Assembly: GCA_016189835.1 (NCBI GenBank) | Contig: JACPRU010000023.1 | Location: 1 to 64,000 of the forward strand | Length of the DNA stretch: 64,000 nt | Reading direction: 5' to 3' | Source of the DNA: Deltaproteobacteria bacterium | GTDB lineage: Bacteria; Desulfobacterota; Binatia; JACPRU01 | Part shown: positions 29,363 to 39,442 of the stretch, piece by piece | Numbering within the stretch: the stretch's first letter is position 1 | Layout of the letters: each line of letters opens with the position of its first letter | Notes under the pieces: generated by a model | Told to the model about the DNA's origin: nothing | Database searches by the model: none | The model's input: the letters and a program-made list of their open reading frames with translations, nothing else | Translations under genes and position numbers: made by a program

Positions 29363-30882
29363 TCTTGCGAGAACTGCTGAGTGGGCTTCGCGAGCCCCCC
29401 TCGGCGCTGCGCGGCGACGCGAACGTCGACGTCTCCTCGCTCACCACCGATTCTCGCCGCGTGCTCCCCGGGGCGTTGTTCTTCGCCCTGCCGGGCACGC
29501 GGACCGATGGCAGCCGCTTCGTCGGCGAGGCGATCGAGCGCGGCGCCGTGGCGGTCGCGGCCGAGAAGCTTCCGGCGACGTCGCCGGCCACCTGTCTCTC
29601 GTTCCCCTCGATCCTGCGCGCGCTGAGCGAGATCTCGGCGCGCTTCCATGGCCACCCGAGCCGGAAGCTCTGCCTCGTCGGCATCACCGGAACCAACGGC
29701 AAGACCACGATCACCCACCTCCTCGAGTCGATCTGGGCCTCGGCCGGCCATCGGCCGGGCATCGTCGGCACGATTCGCTATCGCGTCGGCGAGCGTTCGT
29801 GGCCGGCGCCGTTCACCACCCCGCAGGCGCCCGAGCTGCAGCGGCTGCTCGCCGAGATGGTCGAGGCGGGAGCCACGCACGTCGCCATGGAGGTCTCCTC
29901 GCACGCGCTCGCGCTTGAGCGCGCGCGCGATTGCGACTGGGATGGCGCGCTGTTCAGCAACCTGACACGCGATCACCTCGACTTTCATCCCGACATGGAG
30001 AGCTACTTCGCCGCCAAGCGGAGCCTGTTCACGGACCTGCTGCCGCGCTCGGCGAAGCCGCGCCGCTTCGCGGTGGTGAACCGCGACGACCCCTACGGCC
30101 GCCGCCTCGCGGGCGAGATCGGCGAGCGCCTGATCACGTTCGGACGCGGCGACGATGCCGACGTGGCGCCGGTCGAGGTCGAGCGCTCGCTCGAGGGTCT
30201 GCGCGGCGAGATCCGCGTCGGTCAGGAGCGGGTGGCGATCGCCTCGCCGCTGGTCGGCGATGCGCACCTCGAGAACATCCTGGCGGCCGCGGCCGCGGCG
30301 TGGGCGCAGGGGATCCCGCTGCCGACCATCGCCGAAGGAGTCCGCCGCTGCCGCGGCATCCCCGGCCGCATGGAGCGGGTCGACCAGGGCGCGCCGTTCG
30401 CGGTGCTGGTCGACTACGCGCACTCGCCCGACGCGCTGGAGCGCGCCATGCGGCTGCTGCGCAGCGTCGCCGAGGGGCGGGTGATCGTCGTCTTCGGCTG
30501 CGGCGGCGACCGCGACCGCGGCAAGCGGCCGCTCATGGGCGAGGCGGCCGGGCGCATCGCCGACCTGGTGATCGTCACCTCCGACAATCCCCGTACCGAG
30601 GACCCGCTGCGGATCATCCACGACGTCGAGCGAGGCGTCATCGAGGCCGGCCTCGGGGGCATCCAGGAGGGGGCGGTGCGCCGCGCGGAGGCGAGCGGCT
30701 ACCTGCTGGTTCCCGAACGCAAGCGGGCGATCCGGCTCGCCATCGAGATCGCCCGCCCGACCGACGTGGTGCTGATCGCCGGCAAGGGCCACGAGACGGA
30801 CCAGATCGTCGGCGCCGAGCGGCATCCGTTCGACGATCGCGAGGAGGCGCGGCGATCCTTGCGCGAGGTGGTCGGTTCGTGA
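29359..30882 (+). CDS. murE: UDP-MurNAc-tripeptide synthetase
   Basis: TTG start at TTGA overlap; GITGTNGKTT, VDYAHSPDAL, TSDNPRTEDP (DNPR, meso-DAP type). Confidence 0.93.
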   Translation: MILRELLSGLREPPSALRGDANVDVSSLTTDSRRVLPGALFFALPGTRTDGSRFVGEAIERGAVAVAAEKLPATSPATCLSFPSILRALSEISARFHGHPSRKLCLVGITGTNGKTTITHLLESIWASAGHRPGIVGTIRYRVGERSWPAPFTTPQAPELQRLLAEMVEAGATHVAMEVSSHALALERARDCDWDGALFSNLTRDHLDFHPDMESYFAAKRSLFTDLLPRSAKPRRFAVVNRDDPYGRRLAGEIGERLITFGRGDDADVAPVEVERSLEGLRGEIRVGQERVAIASPLVGDAHLENILAAAAAAWAQGIPLPTIAEGVRRCRGIPGRMERVDQGAPFAVLVDYAHSPDALERAMRLLRSVAEGRVIVVFGCGGDRDRGKRPLMGEAAGRIADLVIVTSDNPRTEDPLRIIHDVERGVIEAGLGGIQEGAVRRAEASGYLLVPERKRAIRLAIEIARPTDVVLIAGKGHETDQIVGAERHPFDDREEARRSLREVVGS

Positions 30883-32249
30883 GCTGGACGCTGCCGAGGA
30901 TTCTCGCCGCCACCGGGGGCGAGCTGGCGCGCTGGGGAGCGGGCCCGTTCTCGGGCTTCTCGACGGATTCGCGACAGGCGCGGCCGGGCGAGGTCTTCGT
31001 CGCGCTGGTCGGGCCGCGATTCGACGGCAACGAATTCGTCGCCGCCGCGCTCGCGCGCGGCGCCGCCGCGGCCATCGTGTCGCGCGACTTCGGTCTGGCG
31101 CCGGGGGACGCGGCGTGGATCCGCGTCGGCGACGGCCTGCGCGCGCTCGGCGAGCTCGCCGCGGCGCGGCGCCGCGAGCTTCCCGTGCGGGTGGTCGGCG
31201 TCACCGGCAGCAACGGCAAGACGACCACCAAGGAGATGATCGCCGCGGTGCTCGCGGCTGGCGGCCGCAAGGTGGCGAAGAGCGCCGGGACGGAGAACAA
31301 CCTGGTCGGTCTGCCGCAGACGCTGCTGCGGCTCGAGGGCGACGAGGACTTCGCCGTGCTCGAGATGGGCATGAACCATGCGGGCGAGATCTGGCGTCTC
31401 GCCGAGATCGCTCGGCCCGACGTCGGCGTCATCACCAACGTCGTCGCCGCCCATCTCGAGGGCCTCGGCTCGCTCGCCAACGTGGCGGCCGCCAAGCAGG
31501 AGCTCGCGCTCGCGCTGCGTCCCGGGGCCACCCTGGTCGTGAACGGCGCCGACCCGCGCTTGCGAGACATCGCCGAGCGCTTCGCCGGCCCGAAGATCCT
31601 CGCCGGCGGCGGCGGCACCATCGAGGCCGTCTCGGTCGAGGCGTCGGCCGAGGGTCAGCGAGTCGAGATCGACGTCGCAGGCTCGCGGGTGCGCGTCGAC
31701 CTGCGGGTGCGCGGGGCGCACAACGTGCAGAACGCGCTGCTCGCCGTCGCGGTCGGGCGGGCCTTCGGTCTCGGCGCCGACGCCATCGCCGCCGCTCTCG
31801 CGGCGTTCCAGCCGCCCGCCATGCGGCTCGAACTGGTGTTGTTGCCGAGCGGCGCCCGCATCCTGAACGACGCCTACAACGCCAATCCGGCGTCGGTGGA
31901 AGCGGCGCTCGCGGTGCTCGCCGCCGAGCCGGGCGGCCGCCGGATCGCCGTGCTCGGCGACATGTGCGAGCTCGGCGCCGACGAGGCGCGCTACCACCGG
32001 GAGGTCGGCGCGGCGGCGGCTCGCGCCCGGGTGGACCGGCTGGTCGCCGTCGGGCGCCACGCCGCGGAGGTCGCGGCCGGGGCGATCAGCGGCGGGCTCG
32101 CCGCCGACCGCGTCGACCGCTGTGGCACGGCGGAGGAAGCCGCCGAGCTGCTCGGCCCGCGGCTCGCGGGCGACGACGTGGTGCTCGTCAAGGGCTCGCG
32201 CGCGGCCAAGATGGAAGCCGTCATCGAGCGGCTGCGAGGGCTCGGCTGA
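30879..32249 (+). CDS. murF: UDP-MurNAc-tripeptide-D-Ala-D-Ala ligase
   Basis: GVTGSNGKTTTKEM, NDAYNANPASV; GTGA overlap with murE. Confidence 0.94.
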   Translation: MSWTLPRILAATGGELARWGAGPFSGFSTDSRQARPGEVFVALVGPRFDGNEFVAAALARGAAAAIVSRDFGLAPGDAAWIRVGDGLRALGELAAARRRELPVRVVGVTGSNGKTTTKEMIAAVLAAGGRKVAKSAGTENNLVGLPQTLLRLEGDEDFAVLEMGMNHAGEIWRLAEIARPDVGVITNVVAAHLEGLGSLANVAAAKQELALALRPGATLVVNGADPRLRDIAERFAGPKILAGGGGTIEAVSVEASAEGQRVEIDVAGSRVRVDLRVRGAHNVQNALLAVAVGRAFGLGADAIAAALAAFQPPAMRLELVLLPSGARILNDAYNANPASVEAALAVLAAEPGGRRIAVLGDMCELGADEARYHREVGAAAARARVDRLVAVGRHAAEVAAGAISGGLAADRVDRCGTAEEAAELLGPRLAGDDVVLVKGSRAAKMEAVIERLRGLG

Positions 32250-33326
32250 ATGCTCTATTCGCTGCTCTACTCGCTGCACGGCTCCTACTCCGCGTTCAAC
32301 GTGATGAAGTACATCACGTTCCGCACGCTGCTCGCGGCCATCCTCTCGTTTCTGATCGCCTTCCTGTTCGGCTCCTGGCTGATCCGCAAGCTGGCCGAGC
32401 TGCAGGTGGGCCAGCAGATCCGCGCCGACGGCCCCGCCCGCCATCAGACCAAGGCCGGCACGCCGACGATGGGCGGGGTGCTGATCCTGTTCTCGCTGGT
32501 GCTCTCCACGCTGCTGCTCGCCGACCTCACCAACGCCTTCGTCTGGCTGCTGCTCGCGGTCACGGTCGGCTTCGCCGCGATCGGCTTCGTCGACGACTGG
32601 CGAAAGCTTCGCCGCCGGCAGTCGCTCGGCTTGACGGGCTGGGAGAAGCTCGCCGCGCAGTTCGCGCTGGCCGTGGCGGTGGGCGGATTCCTGCTGTGGA
32701 CGAACGGCTACGACTCGACCATGACGATGCCGTTCTTGAAGAACGTGCGGCCCGACCTCGGGTGGTTCTACGTCCCGTTCGCGGCGCTGGTCGTGGTCGG
32801 AGCCTCGAACGCCGTCAACTTGACCGACGGCCTCGACGGGCTGGCGATCGGCCCGGTCATGATGGTGGCGCTGGTCTACATGACGTTCTGCTACGTGGCG
32901 GGCAACGTGAAGCTCGCCGAGTACCTGCAGGTGCCGCACGTTGCCGGAGCTGGAGAAGTGGCGGTGTTCTGCGGCGCGCTGGTGGCGGCCGGCCTCGGCT
33001 TCCTGTGGTTCAACGCTTACCCGGCACAGATGTTCATGGGCGACGTCGGCTCGCTGTCGCTCGGCGCCGCGCTCGGCACGCTGGCGCTGATTTCCAAGCA
33101 GGAGCTGGTGCTGGTGATCGCCGGCGGGGTGTTCGTCGCCGAGGCGCTGTCGGTGATCCTGCAAGTCGCCTCCTACAAGCTGCGGCGGCGGCGGATTTTC
33201 CGCATGGCGCCGATCCATCACCATTTCGAGCTGCTCGGCTGGCCCGAGCCGCAGATCATCGTGCGCTTCTGGATCCTGTCGATCCTCTGCGCGCTGCTCG
33301 CGCTGTCGACGCTCAAGCTGAGATGA
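32250..33326 (+). CDS. mraY: Phospho-MurNAc-pentapeptide transferase
   Basis: [38 protein letters not shown]. Confidence 0.96.
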   Translation: MLYSLLYSLHGSYSAFNVMKYITFRTLLAAILSFLIAFLFGSWLIRKLAELQVGQQIRADGPARHQTKAGTPTMGGVLILFSLVLSTLLLADLTNAFVWLLLAVTVGFAAIGFVDDWRKLRRRQSLGLTGWEKLAAQFALAVAVGGFLLWTNGYDSTMTMPFLKNVRPDLGWFYVPFAALVVVGASNAVNLTDGLDGLAIGPVMMVALVYMTFCYVAGNVKLAEYLQVPHVAGAGEVAVFCGALVAAGLGFLWFNAYPAQMFMGDVGSLSLGAALGTLALISKQELVLVIAGGVFVAEALSVILQVASYKLRRRRIFRMAPIHHHFELLGWPEPQIIVRFWILSILCALLALSTLKLR

Positions 33327-34675
33327 AGCCCCCGCTGCATGGAAGAACCGCCCTGGTGATCGGCGCCAAACGAACCGGCGCCGCGGTGGCCCGCTACCTG
33401 GCGAGCCGCGGGGCCCGGGTGCGGCTCTCCGACAGGGCGGTCGGCGCGTTCGACGACGAACGTAGAAGCCTCGCCGGGCTCGCCGTCGAGTGGTGCCTTG
33501 GTCGCGAGGACGCGCAGCTGCTCGAGGGCGTCGAGCTGGTGATCCCCAGCCCCGGCGTGGCTCGCGGCCACGCGCTGCTACGGGCGGCGGCCGCGCGCGG
33601 GGTGACGATCCTCGCCGAGGTCGAGCTGGCCTCCCGGGGACTCTCGGCGCCGCTCTACGCGGTCACCGGAACCAACGGCAAGAGCACGACCACCGAGCTG
33701 CTCGGCCGCATGATGCGGCAGTCGGGCAAGCGCGTCTTCATCGGCGGCAATCTCGGCACGCCGCTGGTCGACGCCGTCGGCCCGGCCATCGACTGCGCGG
33801 TCGCGGAGGTATCGAGCTTCCAGCTCGAGTGGGTGGATCAGCTCCGGCCGGCGGTCGGGATCTTCCTGAACCTCAGCGACGATCATCTCGATCGCTACAC
33901 CTCGCTCGATGACTACGGCGAGACCAAGGCCGCGCTGTTCCACGCCCAGACCCCGCAGGACTGGGCGGTGCTGTCCAGGGAAGACCGCTGGGTGTGGGAG
34001 CTGCGCCAGCGCCTGCGCGCCCGGGTGATCTCCTTCGGCTTCGATCCGGTGGAATACGGCACGTTTCCGCGCGACGGCACGATCGTCGTCCGCCTGCCCG
34101 ACGATCGGCGCCCGGACCGCGAGGTCACCTTCAGCATGGCGCGCTCGCGACTGCGCGGGATCCACAATCTCGAGAACGTGATGGCGGCGTCGACCGCCGC
34201 GCTGCTGGCCGGCGCCCCGCCGGAGGCGGTGCAGGCGACGATCGACGAGTTCCCCGGCCTGCCCCATCGCCTGCAGCTGGTTCGCGAGAAGGAGGGCGTG
34301 CGCTACGTGGACGACTCGAAGGGAACGAACGTCGGCGCGGTCGTGAAGTCGCTCGCCTCGATGACCGGCCCGGTGATCCTGCTCGCCGGCGGCGTCGACA
34401 AGGGGGGGAGCTACGAACCGCTGCGGCGTCTCGTCCACGAGCGGGTCAAGCGCCTGATCGTGTTCGGCCAGGCGCGGGAGACGATCCGCGGCGCGCTCGG
34501 CGCCGAGACTGAGACGGTGGTGGTGTCGAGCCTCGAGGAGGCGGTGGCGCGCGCCGGCGAGATCGCGCGTACGGGCGATACGGTGCTGTTGTCGCCGGCC
34601 TGCGCGAGCTTCGACATGTTCCGCGATTACGCCGCCCGCGGCGAGCGCTTCCGGGCGCTGGTGGAGGCGCTGTGA
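33323..34675 (+). CDS. murD: UDP-MurNAc-L-alanine-D-glutamate ligase
   Basis: [22 protein letters not shown]-like [22 protein letters not shown]. Confidence 0.94.
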   Translation: MKPPLHGRTALVIGAKRTGAAVARYLASRGARVRLSDRAVGAFDDERRSLAGLAVEWCLGREDAQLLEGVELVIPSPGVARGHALLRAAAARGVTILAEVELASRGLSAPLYAVTGTNGKSTTTELLGRMMRQSGKRVFIGGNLGTPLVDAVGPAIDCAVAEVSSFQLEWVDQLRPAVGIFLNLSDDHLDRYTSLDDYGETKAALFHAQTPQDWAVLSREDRWVWELRQRLRARVISFGFDPVEYGTFPRDGTIVVRLPDDRRPDREVTFSMARSRLRGIHNLENVMAASTAALLAGAPPEAVQATIDEFPGLPHRLQLVREKEGVRYVDDSKGTNVGAVVKSLASMTGPVILLAGGVDKGGSYEPLRRLVHERVKRLIVFGQARETIRGALGAETETVVVSSLEEAVARAGEIARTGDTVLLSPACASFDMFRDYAARGERFRALVEAL

Positions 34676-35826
34676 GCACGGTCGGGTCGCTGGCGAGGCC
34701 CTGGAACGCCGAGGCGCGCCGCGAGCCGGTCGTGCTCAGGCCGGGAAAGAGCGGCCTCGCGCTGTGGATCGGCACCGCCGGGCTGGTGGCGCTCGGCTTC
34801 GTGATGGTGCTGAACACCAGCTACTTCCACGCCCAGGAGCGCTTCGGCGACCCCTACCTGTTCGCCCGCAAACACCTGGCGGCGATCGCGCTCGGCGGCG
34901 CGGCGATGGTCCTGTTCTGGCGGGTTTCCACGCGGACGCTGCGGCGCGCGACCTATCCGCTGCTGCTGCTGTCGCTGGCCCTGCTCGCTGCGGTGCTGGT
35001 TCCTGACGTCGGCGTGGTGCGGGGCGGTGCGCGGCGCTGGCTGAAGCTCGGCCCGCTCACGCTCCAGCCCTCGGAGATCGCCAAGCTCTCCGCCGTCCTC
35101 TATCTCGCGCACTCGCTCACCAAGAAGGGCGCGCGGATCGGCGCGTTGTGGACCGGCTACCTGCCGCACCTGGTGGTCGTCGGGGCGCTGTCGGGCCTGG
35201 TCGTCCTCGAGCCCGACTTCGGCACGGCCGTGCTGCTCGCGGTGCTGCTGTTCGTGATGCTGCTCGCCAACGGCGCCCGCCTCTCCCATCTCGGCGCCAC
35301 GGCCTCGCTGGCGGCGCCGTTCGCGATCTTCGCGGCGGTCACCGCCAGCTACCGCTGGCAGCGGCTGACGAGCTTCCTCGACCCCTGGCGAGACGCCCGG
35401 AAGAGCGGCTTCCAGCTCGTGCAGTCGCTGCTCGCGTTCGGAACCGGCGGGGTGTTCGGCGTCGGCCTCGGCGCCAGCCGCCAGAAGATGTTCTACCTGC
35501 CCGAGGCGCACACCGATTTCGTGTTCGCGGTGATCGGCGAAGAGCTCGGCCTGATCGGCACCCTGTCCGTGCTCGCCACCTTCGGCCTGCTCGCCGCGGC
35601 GGGCCTGCGTCTGGCGTGGCGTCACGTCGATCCGTACGCGGCGAACCTGGCGCTCGGTGTCACCGCGATCATCGTGCTCCAGGCGGGCGTCAACATGGCG
35701 GTCAGCGTCGGCCTGTTGCCCACCAAAGGGCTCGCGCTGCCGTTCCTCAGCTACGGCGGCTCGGCGCTGGTGGCGAACATGATCGAGATGGGGATCCTGC
35801 TCAGCGTAGCCCGTGAGTCGGCATGA
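34672..35826 (+). CDS. ftsW: Division septum glycosyltransferase FtsW (SEDS)
   Basis: Polytopic; GGARRWLKLGPLTLQPSEIAKL, PEAHTDFVFAVIGEELG, LPFLSYGGSALVANM. Confidence 0.94.
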   Translation: MSTVGSLARPWNAEARREPVVLRPGKSGLALWIGTAGLVALGFVMVLNTSYFHAQERFGDPYLFARKHLAAIALGGAAMVLFWRVSTRTLRRATYPLLLLSLALLAAVLVPDVGVVRGGARRWLKLGPLTLQPSEIAKLSAVLYLAHSLTKKGARIGALWTGYLPHLVVVGALSGLVVLEPDFGTAVLLAVLLFVMLLANGARLSHLGATASLAAPFAIFAAVTASYRWQRLTSFLDPWRDARKSGFQLVQSLLAFGTGGVFGVGLGASRQKMFYLPEAHTDFVFAVIGEELGLIGTLSVLATFGLLAAAGLRLAWRHVDPYAANLALGVTAIIVLQAGVNMAVSVGLLPTKGLALPFLSYGGSALVANMIEMGILLSVARESA

Positions 35827-35925
35827 GCTACTACGGCAGAATCTCCCGGTTTGGCACGCGGGTATGAGATACGAGGCCGCCATAGGCGACCGTCGTTTGG
35901 CTGCGGCTGCGAGGCCGCGATGAGG
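35824..35925. repeat. Third copy of the ~100-bp two-hairpin repeat, between ftsW and murG
   Basis: TGAGCTACTA...GGCACGCGGGTATGAGATACGAGGCCGCCATAGGCGACCGTCGTTTGGCTGCGGCTGCGAGGCCGCGATGAG; shares TATGAGATACGAGGCC exactly with the second unit at ~2529-2544. Confidence 0.82.
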
Positions 35926-35969
35926 CGAGGCGAAGGCAGCCGGTTGGTCCGGCGACGAGCGATCGGTCG

Positions 35970-37079
35970 ATGGCAACGGTTCACGAACCCGCGGGAGAGA
36001 TCCGCGTGATCGTCGCCGGCGGAGGCACGGGGGGCCATCTGTTCCCCGGCCTCGCCGTCGCCGAGGCGATGGCGAGGCGGCGGCCTTGCCGGCTGCTGTT
36101 CGTCGGCGCAAGCCGCGGCATCGAGGCGCGGGTGGTGCCGCAGCGCGGCTACGCGCTGCGCACACTGCCGGTGCGGGCGCTCCGCGGGCAAGGAGCGCTC
36201 GGGCTGGTGTCCTCGGCGCTGCGCCTGCCGGCGAGCGTGCTGTCGGCCTGGCGGCTGCTCGGCGAGGTGCGCCCCGACCTGCTGATCGGCGTCGGCGGCT
36301 ACGCCTCGGGGCCGGCGGTGGTCGCCGCCTGGGCGCGGCGGGTGCCCACGGTGCTGCTCGAGCAGAACGCTCACCCCGGGCTCACCAACCGCTGGCTGGC
36401 CCGCCTAGCCGACCGGATCTGCGTCGCTTTTCCGGAGAGTGCCGCCTACTTTCCCGCCGATCGCACCGTGCAGACCGGCAATCCCGTGCGGGCACCGGGC
36501 GCGAGCCCACGCGGCCGGCCCGGCGGCTTCTCGGTGTTGATCTTCGGGGGCAGCGCCGGCGCCCACCGGCTGAACGAGGTCGGCGTCGCGGCGATGGCCC
36601 GCCTCGCGGGCTGCGGCGAGCGGCTGCACGTCGTCCACCAGACCGGCGCGGCCGACCTCGAGTCGGTGCGCCGGCGCTACCACGAGCACGGCCTCGAGGC
36701 CGACGTCCGGCCCTTCATCGACGACATGGCCGCCGCCTACGCCGACGCCGACGTGGTGGTGTGTCGCGCGGGCGCGACGACCATCGCCGAGCTCACCGCG
36801 CTCGGCAAGCCGGCGGTGCTGGTCCCCTACCCGTTCGCCGCCGACGATCACCAGCGCAAAAACGCCGAGTCGCTGGTGGCGCGCGGCGCGGCGCTCATGA
36901 TCCTCGACCGCGAGCTCACGCCCGAGGCGCTGACCGCGGCGCTCGAGCCGCTGCGCGCCGATCCGCAGCGGCTCGCGACGATGGCGGCCGCGGCACGGGT
37001 GCTCGGCCGGCCGGACGCGGCCGAGCGGGTGGTCGACGTTTGCCTGGGACTCGTTCGGGAGCGGCGGCGGGGGACGTAA
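35970..37079 (+). CDS. murG: UDP-GlcNAc-undecaprenyl-PP-MurNAc-pentapeptide GlcNAc transferase
   Basis: IVAGGGTGGHLFPGLAVAE, GGSAGAHRLNE, CRAGATTIAELTALGKPAVLVPYP. Confidence 0.95.
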   Translation: MATVHEPAGEIRVIVAGGGTGGHLFPGLAVAEAMARRRPCRLLFVGASRGIEARVVPQRGYALRTLPVRALRGQGALGLVSSALRLPASVLSAWRLLGEVRPDLLIGVGGYASGPAVVAAWARRVPTVLLEQNAHPGLTNRWLARLADRICVAFPESAAYFPADRTVQTGNPVRAPGASPRGRPGGFSVLIFGGSAGAHRLNEVGVAAMARLAGCGERLHVVHQTGAADLESVRRRYHEHGLEADVRPFIDDMAAAYADADVVVCRAGATTIAELTALGKPAVLVPYPFAADDHQRKNAESLVARGAALMILDRELTPEALTAALEPLRADPQRLATMAAAARVLGRPDAAERVVDVCLGLVRERRRGT

Positions 37080-37082
37080 GCG

Positions 37083-38480
37083 ATGGTCGAGAAGAAGCAC
37101 CACGTCCACTTCGTCGGCATCGGCGGCATCGGCATGAGCGGCATCGCCGAGGTGCTGCTCAACATGGGCTACGCCGTCAGCGGCTCGGACCAGACCGACT
37201 CGGAGACCACGCGGCGGCTCGCCCGGCTCGGAGCGGGAATCGCGATCGGGCACGCCCCACGGAATGTGGGCGCCGGCATCGACGTCGTGGTGATCTCGTC
37301 GGCCGTCAAGATGGCGAACCCGGAGGTCGTCCGGGCGCGCGAGCTGCGCATCCCGGTGATCCCGCGCGCCGAGATGCTCGCCGAGCTGATGCGCATGAAG
37401 TTCGGCGTGGCGGTGGCCGGCACGCACGGCAAGACCACCACCACCTCGTTCATCGCCGAGGTGCTGGCGCGCGCCGGGCTCGATCCGACGGTGGTGATCG
37501 GCGGCAAGCTGCGGGCACTCGGAACGAACGCCCGGCTCGGTCAGGGCAAGATGCTGGTCGCGGAGGCCGACGAGAGCGACGGCAGCTTCCTCCTGCTGTC
37601 GCCGACCGTCGCCGTTGTCACCAACATCGATCCCGAGCACCTCGACCACTTCGGCACGATCGAGAAGGTCGAGGAGGCGTTTCTGCGCTTCATCCACCGC
37701 GTGCCGTTCTACGGCCGCGCGATCCTCTGCCTGGACCATCCGCGGGTGCGCGCGCTGCTGCCGAACGTGCGCAAGCCCTACGTGACGTACGGCACCAGCC
37801 CGGACGCCGACTGGGTGGCGAGCAACATCGCGGTCGAGGGTCTCAGCACGCGCTTCGACGTGCGCTGCGGAAACACCGGCTACGGGCCGGTGGTGCTGCG
37901 GATGCCCGGCCGGCACTACGCGCTGAACGCGCTGGCGGCGGCGATCGCCGCCGGCGAGGTCGGCGTCGGCTTCGCGACGGTGCGCGAGGCGCTCGCCGAG
38001 TTCGGCGGCATCCACCGCCGCTTCGAGGTGCTCGGCGAGGCCAACGACGTCCTGGTGGTCGACGACTACGGCCACCATCCCGAAGAAGTCCGCGCCACGC
38101 TGCGTGCGGCGCGAGAAGGCTTCCGGCGCCGGCTGGTGGTCGCGTTCCAGCCGCACCGCTACACGCGAACCCGCGACCTGTTCCACGACTTCCTCTCCGC
38201 CTTCGACGACGCCGAGCAGCTGTTCCTGACCGAGATCTACGCGGCGGGCGAGGAGCGCGTCGAGGGCGTGTCGGGCGATGCGCTGTTCCAGGCGCTGCGC
38301 CGGCGTGGTCACCTCGACGTGGAGTACCGGGCGACGCACGAGGCGCTGACCGAGGCCCTGCTCGAAGCGTTGCGGCCCGGCGACCTGCTCGTGGTGCTCG
38401 GTGCCGGCGACATCTACAAGGTCGGTGAGGAGGCGCTGCGCCGGCTGCGCGCGCGCGGACCGAGGCTGCGGGTCGTATGA
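37083..38480 (+). CDS. murC: UDP-MurNAc-L-alanine ligase
   Basis: HFVGIGGIGMSGIAEVL, GTHGKTTTTS, VDDYGHHPEEV, QPHRYTRT. Confidence 0.96.
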   Translation: MVEKKHHVHFVGIGGIGMSGIAEVLLNMGYAVSGSDQTDSETTRRLARLGAGIAIGHAPRNVGAGIDVVVISSAVKMANPEVVRARELRIPVIPRAEMLAELMRMKFGVAVAGTHGKTTTTSFIAEVLARAGLDPTVVIGGKLRALGTNARLGQGKMLVAEADESDGSFLLLSPTVAVVTNIDPEHLDHFGTIEKVEEAFLRFIHRVPFYGRAILCLDHPRVRALLPNVRKPYVTYGTSPDADWVASNIAVEGLSTRFDVRCGNTGYGPVVLRMPGRHYALNALAAAIAAGEVGVGFATVREALAEFGGIHRRFEVLGEANDVLVVDDYGHHPEEVRATLRAAREGFRRRLVVAFQPHRYTRTRDLFHDFLSAFDDAEQLFLTEIYAAGEERVEGVSGDALFQALRRRGHLDVEYRATHEALTEALLEALRPGDLLVVLGAGDIYKVGEEALRRLRARGPRLRVV

Positions 38481-39442
38481 GGAGCGCGGCGCAGACGATC
38501 GAGGAGCCCGAGGCGATGGCCGGCTTGCCAGAGAACGTGCGCGAGGGGTTGGTCGAGCGCTTCGGCGCCCGCGCTCGCTTCGACGAGCCGCTGTGGCGAC
38601 ACACCTCGTTCCGCATCGGCGGGCCGGCCGACGCGTGGGTCGAGCCCGAGGGCGTCGGCGAGCTCGCCGGCCTCTTCGCGCTGGCCCACCGGGCCGCTGT
38701 CCCCGTGCTGGTGCTCGGCGGCGGCACCAACGTGCTGGTCGCCGACCGCGGCGTGCGCGGCGTCGTCGTCCACCTCGGGGGCGGATTCCAGTTCGTCGAT
38801 TGGACGATCGCCGGCGAGGACGCGGTGGTGCGCGCCGGCGCGGCGGTGCCGTTCAAGAAGCTCGTTTACGACGCGGTCGCGCGCGGCTTCGCCGGACTGG
38901 AGTTCGGCGAGGGCATCCCCGGCTCGCTCGGCGGCGGGCTGACCATGAATGCCGGGGCCTTCGGCGGCGAGATCGGCCGCGTGGTCGAGGCGCTCGAGGG
39001 GGTTCACGCCGACGGCCGCGTCGAGCAGCTGGCGCGCGAGCGCCTGACCTTCCGTTACCGCCGCCTCGATCTGCCCGCCGGCTGGGTGATCAGCGCCGTG
39101 CGGTTGCGGCTGCGCCGCGGCGATTCCACGGAGATGGAGCGGCGCGTGGCGCGCGCGCGCGCCCAGCGCAAGAAGAACCAGCCGCTCGGCTTTCCCAACG
39201 CCGGATCGATCTTCCGGAACCCGCCGGGGGCCTTTGCCGGCCGGCTGCTCGAGGAGGCGGGGGTGAAGGGGCTCGAGCGCGGCGGCGCCCGCGTCTCGGA
39301 GCTGCACGCGAACTTCATCGTCAACCGGGGCGGCGCGACCGCCGAGCAGGTCCGCGCGCTCATGGACGAGATGCGCGAGCGCGTGTGGACACGCTCGGGC
39401 ATCCGGCTGCAACCGGAAGTCAAGCTCGTGGGGGAGTGGTGA
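38477..39442 (+). CDS. murB: UDP-N-acetylenolpyruvoylglucosamine reductase
   Basis: HTSFRIGGPADAW, GGGTNVLVADRG, GIPGSLGGGLTMNAGAFGGE, NAGSIFRNPPG. Confidence 0.95.
   Translation: MRSAAQTIEEPEAMAGLPENVREGLVERFGARARFDEPLWRHTSFRIGGPADAWVEPEGVGELAGLFALAHRAAVPVLVLGGGTNVLVADRGVRGVVVHLGGGFQFVDWTIAGEDAVVRAGAAVPFKKLVYDAVARGFAGLEFGEGIPGSLGGGLTMNAGAFGGEIGRVVEALEGVHADGRVEQLARERLTFRYRRLDLPAGWVISAVRLRLRRGDSTEMERRVARARAQRKKNQPLGFPNAGSIFRNPPGAFAGRLLEEAGVKGLERGGARVSELHANFIVNRGGATAEQVRALMDEMRERVWTRSGIRLQPEVKLVGEW

Noticed and set aside
27364-30882. 1172-aa plus-strand ORF starting inside ftsL
   Set aside because: Only the part from ~29359 is murE; the upstream part is an out-of-frame Arg-rich reading of ftsI.
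31115-33322. N-terminal 736 residues of the 1186-aa ORF at 31115-34675
   Set aside because: Arg-rich shadow frame of murF/mraY; the real gene in this frame is murD from 33323.
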